The position numbers and the translations under genes were made by a program. From contig NC_090444.1 of assembly GCF_031143425.1 (NCBI RefSeq), positions 1,347,018,323 through 1,347,082,322 on the forward strand: a stretch of 64,000 bases of DNA, given 5' to 3'. A model generated the notes under the pieces. It ran no database searches. It was not told the DNA's origin and was given only the letters and a program-made list of their open reading frames with translations. This DNA is from Pleurodeles waltl (Eukaryota; Chordata; Amphibia; Caudata; Salamandridae). Below, one piece after another: positions 23,707 to 35,436 of this stretch. Position 1 is the first letter of the stretch. Each line of letters opens with the position of its first letter.

Positions 23707-24899
23707 GGCTCTTAGTATGAGTTTGGCGGTCAGCGTACCGCCATGGTAGAGTTGGCAGCCGCACCGCCGCGGGCCTGGTGGTGAAGACCGCCATATTGCA
23801 AATCCTGTAAAGGCACCTGCAGAACACAGCCAAGTCACCGTTTGGCCCTACACAACCGAAGTGTTGGCGCACCAGGCAGCAGCCATCTCCAGCCTGGCAG
23901 TCAGGCAGCATCCCACAACCATATTATGAGGTTGCGCACCGCTAGGATATCCAGGGCGGAACCACCGCCACCAAAAGCCTGGCGAAAACGAAAAATATAA
24001 AGGGAACACCCACCTTCGGGAACTCAGGCATGTCCGTAGGCGCATGGCACGCAAATTGCAACTCCTTCCAGTCCTCTATCTGGCCTTGCAACTCCCGGAC
24101 CAGCGACAGCGACCACAACACCAACGTTAAGTACACCAGCCTAGCACACAGTGGAGGGAATGACGTTAGTCCACACACACACAATATGGGAAGCCATGCC
24201 CCAACACACAAGCAAACAAACACCCGTCCCAACATACACACCAATACCCACCACCACCACACATAATTGGTGAATGAATGCCAAGACTAGGTAGGTAACA
24301 ACGACACCAATGGTGTAGTGTTGCATGAGAACAATATATTGCAAAAATGTGCAACAACATATATACATACAGGCCCAAGGGCCAGTCCAAAATCCATAGT
24401 GCCCAAGCACACTGGGCACAAGATGACGCCCCATCTTGACTCCTGACTGCATAGTGAAGACCTCCACAGGGCAGGGGCATCAATGGGGAATGCAGGCACC
24501 TCAGGGGTGGGGGGGAGTTTGGTTCTTGGGTTTGGAGGTAGGGTCCTTCTGTCTGGGCCTGGAGGGGGGCCACTTAGGGGTGCCCTTAGATGGGGGGTCC
24601 CTGGACTTGCCCTTGGATGGGGGGGCTTAGCAAGGGGGTGGGTATGAGCTTGGCCTTGAAAGTGGAAGGAGTGGGCGTGGCCTGGGAAGAGGAGGAAGTG
24701 GGCTTGGCTTGAAAGCAGGAACAGTGGATGTGATGGGGCAGAAGTGGCAGGTGGGAGAGGGGAAGGGGCAATGGGAGACTGGGATGTGGAAGACTGGGTC
24801 AGAGGAATAGTAGCAGGGTGCTTGGGGGTACCAGGGACTGGGTCATTGGTGGGGAACAGGGAAAACTCACATAGGAAAAATTTTTGGGAACACATTGGA
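23707..24899. other. Harbinger left spacer, low-complexity
   Basis: Apart from the terminal repeat, this part holds no recognised domain. About 24430-24900 is G-rich on the plus strand and gives long Pro/Ser/Thr-rich frames on the minus strand. It may be the 3' untranslated or C-terminal tail of the first SANT gene, but composition alone can explain the open frames. Confidence 0.45.
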
Positions 24900-26980
24900 G
24901 GTCACTGGAAAGACGTTTGGGAGTGGAGGGAGTGGGTATGGTTGTGAGGTGTATACGTGGATGTGCCATGGGTGGATGAAATGTGTATGCTGAGGGACTG
25001 TTGGGTGGATGAGTGTGCACGTTTAGATGGGAGGAGGTGGGGAGGAATGCAGGAAGATGGCAGGGGGGAAGTGTGAGTGTATGTCGGGGTGGTGTCTGCA
25101 GGTAGGGTGGATGTGCTGCATGACAGTGTGTTGATAGTTGTGGTGTCTGCGCCAGTGGTGTATGGGGTGCATGAATGGTGGTGACAGTGGCAGTGAGGGC
25201 ACATGTGGCAAGAACAGTGACTGATGTGATGCTGACTGCAGGTGTGAGTGTTGTGTTGACTATGAGAGGGGAGGTGCTTGGGGAGTTGGTGCAGGTTGCG
25301 GATGTTGACATGTCTGCATGTGTGTTGAGTGTGTGCATGGCGGTGGTGGCACCTGTGGTGCCTATGTTTGTACTTGCGTTCCGTGTCTGTTGATGTGGAT
25401 GCATGTGGGTCAGTAGGTGTGCCTTGGATGGGTGAGGGGAGAGGGATGTGGGATTGGGAACAGGTAGCTGAAGGGGAGACAGAAGAAAAAGGGACACTGG
25501 CTGCCATTAACAAGGAGGCCAGTGCCTGAAACAATCGCTGTAGACAAGGCATGTGAATGCCTTCCAGGAACGCATTGCACTGTTGAATCTGGAATGCCAG
25601 TCCCTTTATGACATTCACAATAGTTGTCTGCCCACAGAGGTGGCCCTCAGGAGGTCAATAGCCTCCTCATTGAGGGCAGCAGAGCTGACTGGGGCAGAGG
25701 TGCCTGCAGCTAAGGAAATGCCCACCCTCTTGGGTGAGCGGGCATGGGCAACTGGGTGGGGAACTACAGGGAGGGCGGTGCTGGTATGGGGAGTGGTGGA
25801 CAAGGATGGTGCTGGGGTGGTCCCAGATGGGTCCGCCGCCACCAGGGAGCCACCATCAGAGGAGGAATCTGAAGATGTAGTGATCGATCCGGTCTCTCCG
25901 TGGCAGTCCCTTAACCCTCCATCCCACTTGTCCCCTCGGCTCCACTGGTGTCAGCCTCCTGGGTCCCATGGGCTGCAGTTTCCCCACTGGCCGGTGCTCC
26001 TCCTCCTCCTCCAGATGATGCTGATGCTCACAAAGACAGAGGAGGACAGGGAGGGAGAGAAAAAGAGACAGGGTGCAATCGGTCAATGCCAGTACAACCA
26101 TCACACAGGGTAGAACATCAGCATTTGATGCTGTGACATTATACATTATGGCCACCTCTGAACATCCTTCTACTTGGTGACACCATGGCAGAAACTGCAA
26201 CAATGCATATGCCAACAGCTGATGGTCTGACTGAGGCATATCTCTTCATGAGGAGTGTCATACACGCCACACCTGTCCAGTACTTGCCCAACACCCATGG
26301 CCATTGAGACAAGTATGCAAAGGACTGGACACTCAACAGGATGCTGCACGGTAGTTGGTAGGCCCCCTTGCCTATTGTCAAGAAGCACTGTCACAACCTT
26401 GCGCACCCACCCCACATACATTCATTGCCTTCCAGCTGAGATCATGGATACACCCCTGGCACAGTGGTTGGTCAGGACCAATCACAATGCCTTGACACCC
26501 CAGCTCTGAAGATCCAGTTGCCATGTGCTGGCAAGCAGGTCTAGCAAGTAAGTGGCCATCAGTGTACCTTGCATCCAACCCACAGCGTCCCAATGGTGCC
26601 CACCCAGAACCACCATGTCAACACATGTCACAAGTGAGAATGAGTACTCACCCCATGTGGCTGCTGTGCTGCCCTCAAGCGCCCATACACCTCGGGGTAG
26701 GCCACCGCCAAAATGCGGGCCATTAGGGGGGTCAGGGTCTGACGGGCACCTCTCCTTCATTGGGAGGACGTCCCCAGCTGGGCCCAGCGGCTCAGGTCCT
26801 CCCACCGCTTTCTACAGTGGGTGCTCCCCCGGGCATAGACCCCAGGATCCGCACTTGCTTGGCAATGGCATGCCAAATCCCCTCCTTCTGATGGGCACTG
26901 ACCTGCATGGGTGACACAGACAGTCATGTAGGGTGGCATTCCTGGGACAGTAGTGGACAGCACACATCACACTTCCACAC
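24900..26980 (-). pseudogene. Harbinger Myb/SANT-type accessory gene A, decayed
   Basis: On the minus strand near 26860-26760 lies GVYARGSTHCRKRWEDLSRW, the final helix of a Myb/SANT (trihelix-like) DNA-binding domain. After an in-frame TGA it resumes as RQTLTPLMARILAVAYPEV and reaches a splice donor GTGAGT at 26651-26646. A likely second exon starts near 26025 with a G/A/S/T-rich acidic linker and continues through the segment SSAALNEEAIDLLRATSV (about 25690-25640). In a shifted frame it goes on as CNAFLEGIHMPCLQRLFQAL (about 25590-25510), which looks helical. Frameshifts and stops break it in several places. In Harbingers such Myb-like proteins bind the termini and work with the transposase. 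The N-terminal part and the exact 3' end are unclear. Confidence 0.6.
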
Positions 26981-27609
26981 CGACACATCATCTGGCAACG
27001 TAACCCTCAGCGCCCCACCCATGTCCGTGCTCCATTCACTCTGCCACCTACCAAGGCCCCTATCCCCATGCGCACAACTCACATACAGGACAATGACAAT
27101 GGACTCACCCGCTGCTCTGGTGCCCTATACAACTGTCCATATAGGGGCAGGACCCTGTCCACAAGTCACTCCAACTCCTCCTGGATGAAGGCTGGGGCCC
27201 TGTCTCCTGCTGGAAGCGGCATCTTGGCTACCAGAGTCAGTTCACAGCAGCACATGCAGTGTAGGTCTTCCGTGCACAAGGCTCAGGAGTCAAGTGAGCA
27301 TGAGCAATTGAAATGGCAGTCACGGCCGTCGCAAGCATCACCGTCACCGCCGGCAGTAATCACTATAGGCTCCTGCTTCACATTGGCAACAGTGTGAGCC
27401 GATAGTGAGTAGCACGGCAGTCGTGACCGCCTACCGCCATGACGTGTTACGCCGGCAGGATGATCTCACCTTCACCTGTCCCATGCATCCAGACTGACAG
27501 CAACCATTTCTCATTTAGAATGTGTGATGTGTGTGTAATTTAGTGCGGCATACGTATATGCTGCACAACATGTTAACACCTCTCCCCTGTTCCCAAGTAC
27601 AGTGCACGG
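26981..27609. other. Harbinger spacer between gene A and transposase
   Basis: A divergent intergenic region between minus-strand gene A and plus-strand transposase, so it probably held both promoters. About 27310-27470 is CpG-rich. I recognise no specific promoter element. Confidence 0.45.
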
Positions 27610-28719
27610 TTGAGGATGAAGAAGGCACTAGTGTACAGGCCCCTAGTACACCTTGTCACACTGGAGGAGCGTCACATCATCCAGACCTATCCCCTAAACC
27701 GTATGACCATAATGGAACTAGAGGCCCATTTGGAGACGGATCTGTGGCCTGCTGGACGCAATCCCGATGCCATACCTCCCACAGTGCAGGAGTTGTCATT
27801 CCTTCACTACCTTGCCTCAGGCTCCTTCCTTGTCACAGTGGGCCTCGCAAGTGGAATGTCGCAGCCCATGTTCAGCAACGTCCTGAGGGATGTACTGTGT
27901 GCCCTGATTAAACATATGTCCAGCCACATCCGGTTCCCCCAACGTGCAGATTTGCCCACTGTCAAGGCTGCGTTCTACGCTGTGGCACATGTCCCACATG
28001 TCATAGGTGCGATGACAGCACCCACGTTGCCCTGGTGCCACCCAGGAGGAATCAATAGGTGTACAGAAACCGCAAAAACATTTAATTCGATCAATGTGCC
28101 AGTGGTTTCCCTCGAGGACCAGTACATCTTCCAGGTGAAGGCCAAATACCCAGGCTCTGTTCATAATTCCTATATCCTGCAGAACAGCAGCGTCTCACAC
28201 ATGATGGCACCACTCCAGAGGGACTGGGCCTGGCTCATCGCTATGCACCCCTGCATATGCGTGCCCCTCAGCTCTCTTGTGTCCCTGCCTTATTGCCCTC
28301 CCGGTCCTGATATGCCTCTTCCCTCTATGCACACAGGTGACTCTGGCTATCCCAACCTGCCTGGCTCCTGACACCCGTGAGGCGTCCAGCCTCAGCTGCA
28401 GAGGACCGTTACAATGAGGCTCACAGTCGTACCAGACCGGTCATCGAGAGATGCTTTGGTCTGCTGAAGGCCAGGTTCCGGTGTTTGCATGTCTCCGGGG
28501 GGTGGCCTGCTCTACAGGCCACAGAAGATGTGCCACATCATTGTGGCCTGCTGCATGTTGCACAATCTTGCCCTAAGGCGTCACATCCCATTGCTGGATG
28601 CAGAGGAGGGGGTAGCGTTGCCAGTGGCTGATGAAGGGGACATGGGGAGTGATGAAGAGGAGGATGATGAGGATGCAGCTGACTCCAGGGTGGAGCTTAT
28701 TCAACATTACTTCTGCTGA
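27610..28719 (+). pseudogene. Harbinger (HARBI1-like) DDE transposase, broken
   Basis: The N-terminal part reads in one frame from about 27610, with the helix-turn-helix-like block FLVTVGLASGMSQPMFSNVL. The first catalytic Asp region (GACAGCACCCACGTT, about 28014-28028) is shifted out of frame between a one-base loss near 28012 and an extra A in the A-run near 28072. SINVPVV and FQVKAKYPGSVHNSYIL (about 28090-28180) match the second catalytic block, but the usual HD is HN. GDSGYPNLP (about 28337) is followed by a frameshift. EDRYNEAHSRTRPVIERCFG (28398-28457) keeps the catalytic Glu of the third block. Another shift near 28500 precedes CHIIVACCMLHNLALRR and an acidic C-terminus. The protein would be a nuclear cut-and-paste transposase of about 350 residues; this copy is inactive. 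Confidence 0.85.
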
Positions 28720-29785
28720 GATGCAGGTATGTGCAAACTGTATGGTATGTGTCTTCTACAACTGTTTGCCTTGTCCCTGATGCCACCTGTTGTCTGCGAC
28801 CACTGACGGTATTGTTTTCAGATATGAATTTGGGTGGGTTGGGGGGTGGCACATGTGCCCTTCACTTAGATGGTCACAGTGGACAGGGCAGGCCTATAGT
28901 CTGGCAGGTGTTGTGCTGGTGCACTAGTGTCATCAATGTGTATGTGGAATGTTCCCTGAGTTGCCACTGAAGGTGCTATGTGTGTGCCACACAGGGTTGT
29001 TGCATCTGTGCAGCATCCATCCTGGGAGTCGACATTGAGTGGCAGTGCAGCATTGTTTTGGGTAGTGGGTATTGGGCCAGGTCTGGCGCTGGGCAATGTG
29101 AGGGTGAGACCATTAGGCTGGAATATGTTGTGTATGTGTGTTGGTATTGGCCATATGGTTGTGGACCTGCCTGGCTTATCTGCCCTGTATACCTGTTCCT
29201 ACAGTGCATTTGTGTGGAGTTGGCATCTGTGACTCCTTCAGTGATTTTTGTCCCTGTCTTGCTCTCCTTTCAGGACAATGTTATGGTTTACTGTACTCTC
29301 TGCCTGGGCTGTTGCCTCCATTGATATATATGTCCAGCCACTGACTGCTCCACGATCGACCTCCTGGCATTTTGCTCCCCCGCTGTCACCCTACCATGAA
29401 TGTGCTGGGCGATGGGTTGCCACTCGTACATGTATTGGCAATTCCATACATATTCATGGCAAATAAACACGTAGGCATGGACTGTGCTCAGTTGTAGTTT
29501 ATTTGTGATGTACAAGTGTGAGGGGTGATGATTGGGGTCATGGCGGCAGAGATCATCAGAGTGTTAAGGCCAGCTGTAGGTAGTTCAGGTCCAGTCTGAT
29601 GCCCATGGGTAGATGGAGCTATGGCAGTGGGCATTCGACAGGGTGTCACACACAAGGGAGAATGTTCAGGGTCACTTCCTGGCGGTGGTCGTGGTCTGGC
29701 CATCATGTACGGCTGGATGTCTACTTGGACGCCCTCCCTTGCGTGGGGGTTCCTCAGCTACAGAGGTAGGGGTGCTGGTGCCCTG
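28720..29785. other. Harbinger spacer between transposase and gene B
   Basis: The two genes converge here, so this is their shared 3' region. AATAAA at about 29461-29467 lies on the plus strand downstream of the transposase and could serve as its polyadenylation signal. No further coding is supported. Confidence 0.45.
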
Positions 29786-31229
29786 CTAGACCTGTTGAAG
29801 GGCCTCCATGCCACTGGCTACTGCTGACGGGATGTGGCCAGTGATAGGGGCCTGCTGGTGGGTGGTGGACTCATGCATGGCACTGGTCAGGTCCTTGAGC
29901 ACCCCTACAATGAAGGCCATGTTGGCATTGTGGGCCTGCCACTGTTGCACAGCGTCCTGATGGTATTGCCCCTGCAGCTGCTGGGTCGCCTGCATGGTAG
30001 CGAGGATCTGGGTCACTGTATCCTGGGTATGCTGGTACACACCCAGGACTTGGTTGAGGCCCTCCTGGGCAGTCAGTTGGTGTGGCTGTCCCGATCCTTG
30101 GATCACGGTTACCCTTCCACTACCCCTGGCCTCCTGTGCCTGTGCCCCTGGCACAGCGTGCCCACTCCCAGTAGCAGCAGGGCCCTCATTGTCTGGGGTG
30201 GGTGCCCTTGACTCTGGCCGCTGTACTATTGGGCACAACTCTGATTGATGGGTCCCTGGGGCACAGGTTTGGGGTTCTGGGTTTGGCTGTGGTGTTGTTG
30301 CCACATGGGTAGAGTCTTCTGGTGTGTCCTGGGTGGGTGTGTCATTGGTGGACTGCCCAGTGGCCCCAGATGGCCCAGGTTAGTCGTCCACATCCAGACA
30401 TCCAATGGGGCCTTCATCATGGGGAGGGCTGTCTGAGCCTGGAATCCTCTGCATGGTGTCAGTGGCAGGGGTACCTGTGGATGGATACGGTAGATGTTAG
30501 TTGTGTGACTGTTGTTGTTGTGTCCCTATTGTGAAAGCATGCAGTGGCTTGACTTGTTTCCCAGTGATAGCAATGACAGCTGCTGCACGGCAGACATTGG
30601 TTTGGATTGGATTGTGGAAGTTGTGGTTTGTCACACTGTAGTTGGCATCCATACATTCAGGGTGTGTGACTAGGGATGGTGGGAGTGGGATTGTGTGGCA
30701 TGCAGAGGAGGGGCATGCGGTGTTTGGGATGGGGTCAGTGGGGTGGGTTGCAGTGGCTTGGAGAGTGGTGGGGTGGCATGCTGGCCATGGGTGGTTGGTG
30801 CTTGGGGGGTATTACTGACTTACCAGTGTCCAGCCCTCCGCTGATGCCAGTCAGGCCCTCGGGATACATGATGTCCAAGACCTTCTCCTCCCAGGTTGTC
30901 AGCTGGAGGGGAAGTGGTGGGGGACCACTGCCGGTCTTATTACTGATTATTCTCTGCCTGGACGCTATGGAACGATCTTCCCCACTGAGGTCATTCCACC
31001 TCTTTCTTATGTCCTCCCTTGTGCGTGGGTATGTGCCGAATGTGTTGACCCTGTTGACGATCCTCTGCCATAACTCTGTCTTTTTGGCTACTGATATTTG
31101 TTGTACCTGGATACCCATGAGCTGTGGCTCGACTCCGATGATCTTGTCCACCATGACCTGCAATTCATTGTCGGTGAACCGTGGGTTCTTCTGGCGTGAC
31201 ATGTTGTGGGGTGGGAATGTGTTGTGCAT
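29786..31229 (-). pseudogene. Harbinger Myb/SANT-type accessory gene B, two exons, one stop
   Basis: Exon 1 (31229-30824, minus) encodes a Myb/SANT-type domain: NPRFTDNELQVMVDKII near its start, then ELWQRIVNRVN and TREDIRKRWNDLSGEDRSI. It ends at ACTG|GTAAGT (intron begins 30823). Exon 2 begins after CCACAG at 30474 and stays in frame to the stop at about 29786. It encodes an acidic linker and a Gln/His-rich, probably helical C-terminus (QHTQDTVTQILATMQATQQL). The spliced frame is 365 codons including the final stop, broken only by a TAA at 30382-30380. The protein probably binds the transposon ends and assists the transposase in the nucleus. The start may be the ATG at 31229 or a slightly downstream Met (before SRQKNP). 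Confidence 0.75.
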
Positions 31230-31789
31230 GCCGGGTGGAGTACAGGGTGTGTGGTGATATGGGGGTGTTTGGCTGTGTGTGCTGGTGAGCTGCAGTGTTG
31301 CTTTGTGCAGTGTGCGCTGTGTGATCTTTGTTTGCTGTGTTTAGTGTGTGCTTAGTATCGGGTGTGGCTGCAGCTGTTTGTAATTGTCACAACAGCTTGT
31401 TGGGGGTGTGGTTATATGGTGGCGTGATCAGGTGTATGTGGTGTGGGATGTTTGAACAGGCCAATGTGGTGTTAGCTACTTTCTGCGGTGCCTTTTTGTT
31501 CTGCAGCGGTGCAAACCACCTATGGTGTCTGCCGTGCATGTTCCACTGTGCTGGAGGTTGATTCATAATCTGACGGTTGGAATGGTGTTGGCGTGGCGGT
31601 GCCGGCTGTTGATCAGTCGCTCATTTGTCGTGGGTTGGCCTAGTGGTGTTGGTTTTGTGTCTGTATTTTGGCGGTTTGTGTTTTGTGACTCGTAATACGG
31701 CTGTCGCTATTCCGCCACCACTGCTGGTAAGGTGGTGCCATTTCGCACAGTGGTCCTGCCCAAATACTGCCAAACTCGTAATGAGTGCC
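31230..31789. other. Harbinger right subterminal region
   Basis: Noncoding, GT-rich sequence between gene B's start and the right terminal repeat, expected to hold gene B's promoter. No specific element recognised. Confidence 0.5.
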
Positions 31790-31792
31790 TAA

Positions 31793-32590
31793 ATGTTTTT
31801 TGTGGCATTGGCACCTACCTGACTGAGCATATGCACAGATCCAGCTGGGCCCCACCTTAAAAGAGAAGGGATAAGTGGTTGAGGGTTAGAGTTTACCAGA
31901 ACTTGAAATACTGCTATCCCTGGACCAGTACTTTGTAGGATGATGGCTCCGTTTGAGGGTGGCCACCCTAACAAAACCGAACATACCCTCGGGCACTAAA
32001 GCAAAAAGCATGAGCCCTATATCCTTCTTCTTACACAACAATAGGCATTGCATGCAGTTTGTGTTAGTCTTTTGGTGACATTTATGAATCCCTGACCCTT
32101 CTTCATGGTTTGTGTATCAGCCAGCCAGATGGTTGCCTTCTTGAAGGCCTCATCTGGGCATGTCACAGTCAGCTGAACTTGGGCCTGTCTGCTATAAAAT
32201 GCAGAATCACAGAGAACTGGAAGGAGAAGCTACTTAATGATCCAAGATGGACTAAGGACTTTGCCTGCCGTTGACCCCAGAAACAGATGAGTTTTTCCAG
32301 AACTAGTGCTGGTCAGTTGATGCAGGCAGTAGTTGGCTCCTCATACTGCCCCAACATCACTGGAAAGGCTGTGGGTGCCCTGGGTAGGACCACTGTACCA
32401 AAAACTAAAATGTGTCTGGTGCAAAGCCACAGTAAACAAACAAAAAGGCAGCATTGTGAAGAAGGGTTTTGATTATATTCAGATGAGCCAAAAATATTTT
32501 TGCAACAGCACTGATCTACTCATTATAAATTACTGTTAAATCTAAAAATAAGCACATATTAATCATGCACAAATTGAGTCCAGAACTGGG
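31793..32590. other. no gene seen
   Basis: Unassigned sequence between the Harbinger and the next MITE. Confidence 0.35.
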
Positions 32591-33155
32591 CCCAGATTTA
32601 CTAATGCTTTGTGCTGAGTTTGCATTACATTTGGAACATAAACCTCAGGCAAAGGCTTATGCTGGGCTTTACTATCCAATGCAAATCAGCACATGCTTTG
32701 GATTGTTTCCTAAAGTAACTCAAAGTCATGTTATGTATTGCTTGGCCTTACTTTGCATTGAGGGGCATTCCATGGGCATTCCTATGCAAAACCCCTTGGG
32801 TTTTGATACAAAGTCCTACCTACAAACATTTGCAATTAGGGTTTGCGCCAAATCATTATGCCACCTCGAGGCAGGCATAGCAAAGAGAAATGTTTTAACT
32901 TTTCCTAGTTTTACTTTGCATGCACGCTGCCTTCTACAGTCCACATACAAAGCAGGAAAAAGTGTGAAGTATAGTTTTGGTATTGCAAGTATCCCCTTCC
33001 AGCACAAAAATGATTCCTTACAGAATGCACACACCCTTGCACTATGGTGTGGAGAGAGAAAAACAGCACCATATTTTAGGAGATAAGGAGATACTGCTCT
33101 CTCACTCTCATACAGCACAGCACAGCTACTCTAGTTGCTGCTCTACACTGCATGA
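32591..33155 (+). repeat. MITE family 2, copy C
   Basis: It starts GGGCCCAGATTTACTAATGC and carries the family's inner landmarks in order: a 'ggggcattccatgggcattcc' block near 32761, 'ttccagcacaaaaatgattcc' near 32996 and 'cttgcactatggtg' near 33042. The right end near 33130-33155 ('gttgctgctctacactgcat') resembles the same region of copy A. Noncoding. The overlapping open frames on both strands are incidental. Confidence 0.6.
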
Positions 33156-33471
33156 ACTTTTTTTTAAATATCTGGGCAATGGAGTTTTTCCCATTGCAGT
33201 ATTGCCTGAAGTAATATTGTTCAATGAATAACAATTCCAAAAGTAGGAAACATGCAGTTTTACCAAATAGCAAAACTGGAAATGCAGATTATGCCGTAAT
33301 CCCATGTGTGAAACTGTGAAGTGTTGCTACGATGTACTACCGGTATTACCTATTGACTTTTTTACTGCCCAGTATTACCCATTATATCAGAACAAGAGGT
33401 CATATGTTTAAACCTGTATGTTTGTTGAATTCGGAAGTAATGAAAAAGGTACTGAAATTCTGTAAATCGAA

Positions 33472-33990
33472 GGGCCACATTTAAGGGGGCATAACTCCTC
33501 CTTGCATCACAATAGCGTCCTTTTTTATGACGCTAATGTGGTCCAACGAGGCCAAAAGCGTTGTGCCATATTTACAAAGTGCTGCAATGCATGCATTGCG
33601 CCACTTTGTAACCCCTTGCACCACATTATGCCTGCGCCAGGTATAATGTATGCAAGTGGGGTGTTCCCCTCTTAGGGGGACCGCAAAAATGGCACGGTAC
33701 CATTTTTAGCAGCTATTTTTAATGCCTGTACAGAGCAGGCGTTTAAAGGGGGCATACCATTGTTTTCACTGGACCCCTATGTACTCTGCAGGATTAGTGC
33801 CAAAAGTTTGACGCTAATCCTGCACAGTACATCAATAGCGTAAAAACCTTTGACACTATTGCCCCTACCCTGTGCCATGGTGCGCCGTATATTAATATGG
33901 CGCACACATGATGCCAGTAGGCCCGCACTAAGGGGTGCAAGAAAAGTGGCGCTTCATTGGGTGCAGTGCCACTTTTCTTAAATTCGGGCC
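33472..33990 (+). mobile_element. MITE family 3, copy 1 (~519 bp)
   Basis: The left end GGGCCACATTTAAG and the reverse complement of the right end GGCCCGAATTTAAG are inverted repeats. The inside is rich in 'gcgcca', 'atgacgctaatg' and 'ggcacggtaccatttttag' words. It matches the copy at 40937-41451 in the opposite orientation. No coding frame. No clean target duplication is visible (GAA versus AGA). Confidence 0.65.
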
Positions 33991-34884
33991 AGAGTTTTGT
34001 GTTCCATGTTTTAATCAAGCATATGCTGCAATACTTTTACATACATTGCAAATGTAATTTCTTTCTGAATAAATGAACATACTCATTTAGGAACTTTGAA
34101 CTATTCTCATTTATGCAGCCTGCTTGCCAATCCAATTAAAACATACCAGAAGCAGGTACTGTTTCATGGAAAGAAACATGGATCGAACCTAGGTATACCC
34201 TATAAGAGCACATGTAGTGAGAAAAGAAATTAACATTACCTGTTGCAAGTGAGGCACCCCTTGGCTAGAGCCCAGAAAGAGGTGTAAAACTCCAAAATAC
34301 TTTTATAAACTATATTTGAAAGAACTACCCAACTATCAGCCATTCTAAAGCCAAAGCCAAATTCCATAGGGAAAAGTTCAAGATTTTGTACAAAATATGC
34401 CGAAATCTTCTGGAAGAGTTATTAAAAGATACCTTTCTCTAAGTGATGATGAATATCACAGGCTCTTGGTCAGAACATTTTGCTAAGTTGTCAAACTAAG
34501 GCTATTTAATTTCAGGGTCTGATATGAAACAATACTAGAGCGAAAGATCTCAGCTCCAATTATAAGCCAGTCCAAGGATGCCACAATCATCAGATGTGGC
34601 TGACTTGTAGGGTCTAAAATATTTTTTTCTGTAAACTAGAAACAGTGGTGTGGGAGATGTAGAGAGCTTTCATCGACTGCCCCCTAGTACACTTTTTAAA
34701 ACGTTTTGCTGAGAAACAGACCTCTTTTCTGGCACGTTTAAAGTTGCGCATGATCACTAGTTTCCTTAAGCCATATGGCATCTAAACAATAGAAGGGCAT
34801 TTCTCTGATAAATCAGGAAATTGTAGGGATTCTTTGGAAATCCAACTATTATATGGGATAAAGTACCTGCTGCTGTACATCATC
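33991..34884. other. no gene seen
   Basis: Unassigned sequence up to the 3' end of the minus-strand LINE. Confidence 0.35.
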
Positions 34885-35436
34885 AATCAGTCAATTAATC
34901 AGTATTTCTAAAGCGTGGCTAACCCCCCCAGGGGCTCTCAAGGCACTGTTTGAGGGCATGCTGCTAAGTAGAATAGCCAGGTCTTGAGGTCCTTCCTGAA
35001 CTGCTTCAGTGATGCGATCTGTCTGAGTTTGAGAGGTAGCATGTTCCTTGTTGGGCTTCGGGGTATAAGAAGGATCTTCCTTCTGCTGTGCTTTTTCAGA
35101 TCTTGGGAATGGCTGCAAGGGCTAGCTGGGAAGAATGGAGTTATCTGTTCGGTACATAGAAGGTGAGGCGGTGATTGAGGTATGCTGGTCCTATGTTGTG
35201 TAGTGCCTTGTAGGTGTGAATCAGAAGTTGTATGTTATACAATGTATCTTGACTGGGAGCCAGTGTAGGTCTCTGAGGTGGGAGGAGATGTGGCTGTGTC
35301 GGGGGATGTTGAGGATGAGCCTGGCTGCTGCATTCTGGATTCTTTGTAGTCTTGTTTGCATAGAGTGTGTGTTGCTGTAGTCCAGTTTGCTATTGATGAC
35401 TGCATTGGTGACTGTCCTCCTCGTGACAGTGAAGAT

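Larger units (their letters stand above)
23707..31789 (+). mobile_element. Harbinger DNA transposon, 8.1 kb, decayed
   Basis: The left terminus GGCTCTTAGTATGAGTTTGG (23707 on) and the reverse complement of the right terminus GGCACTCATTACGAGTTTGG (31789 back) are imperfect inverted repeats; 18 of the first 23 bases match. TAA flanks both ends (23704-23706 and 31790-31792), which fits the TWA target duplication of Harbinger transposons. Inside are a DDE transposase on the plus strand and two Myb/SANT-type genes on the minus strand. All three have disabling changes, so the copy is not autonomous now. At 8 kb it is longer than typical Harbingers, partly because it carries two accessory genes and long Pro/Thr- and GT-rich spacers. 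Confidence 0.8.

Noticed and set aside
24287..25618. Long Pro/Ser/Thr/His-rich minus-strand frames inside the Harbinger
   Set aside because: Several frames are open at once with low-complexity content, as expected from the G- and GT-rich plus strand. Only the segment near 25510-25700 has protein-like helical content tied to the SANT gene.
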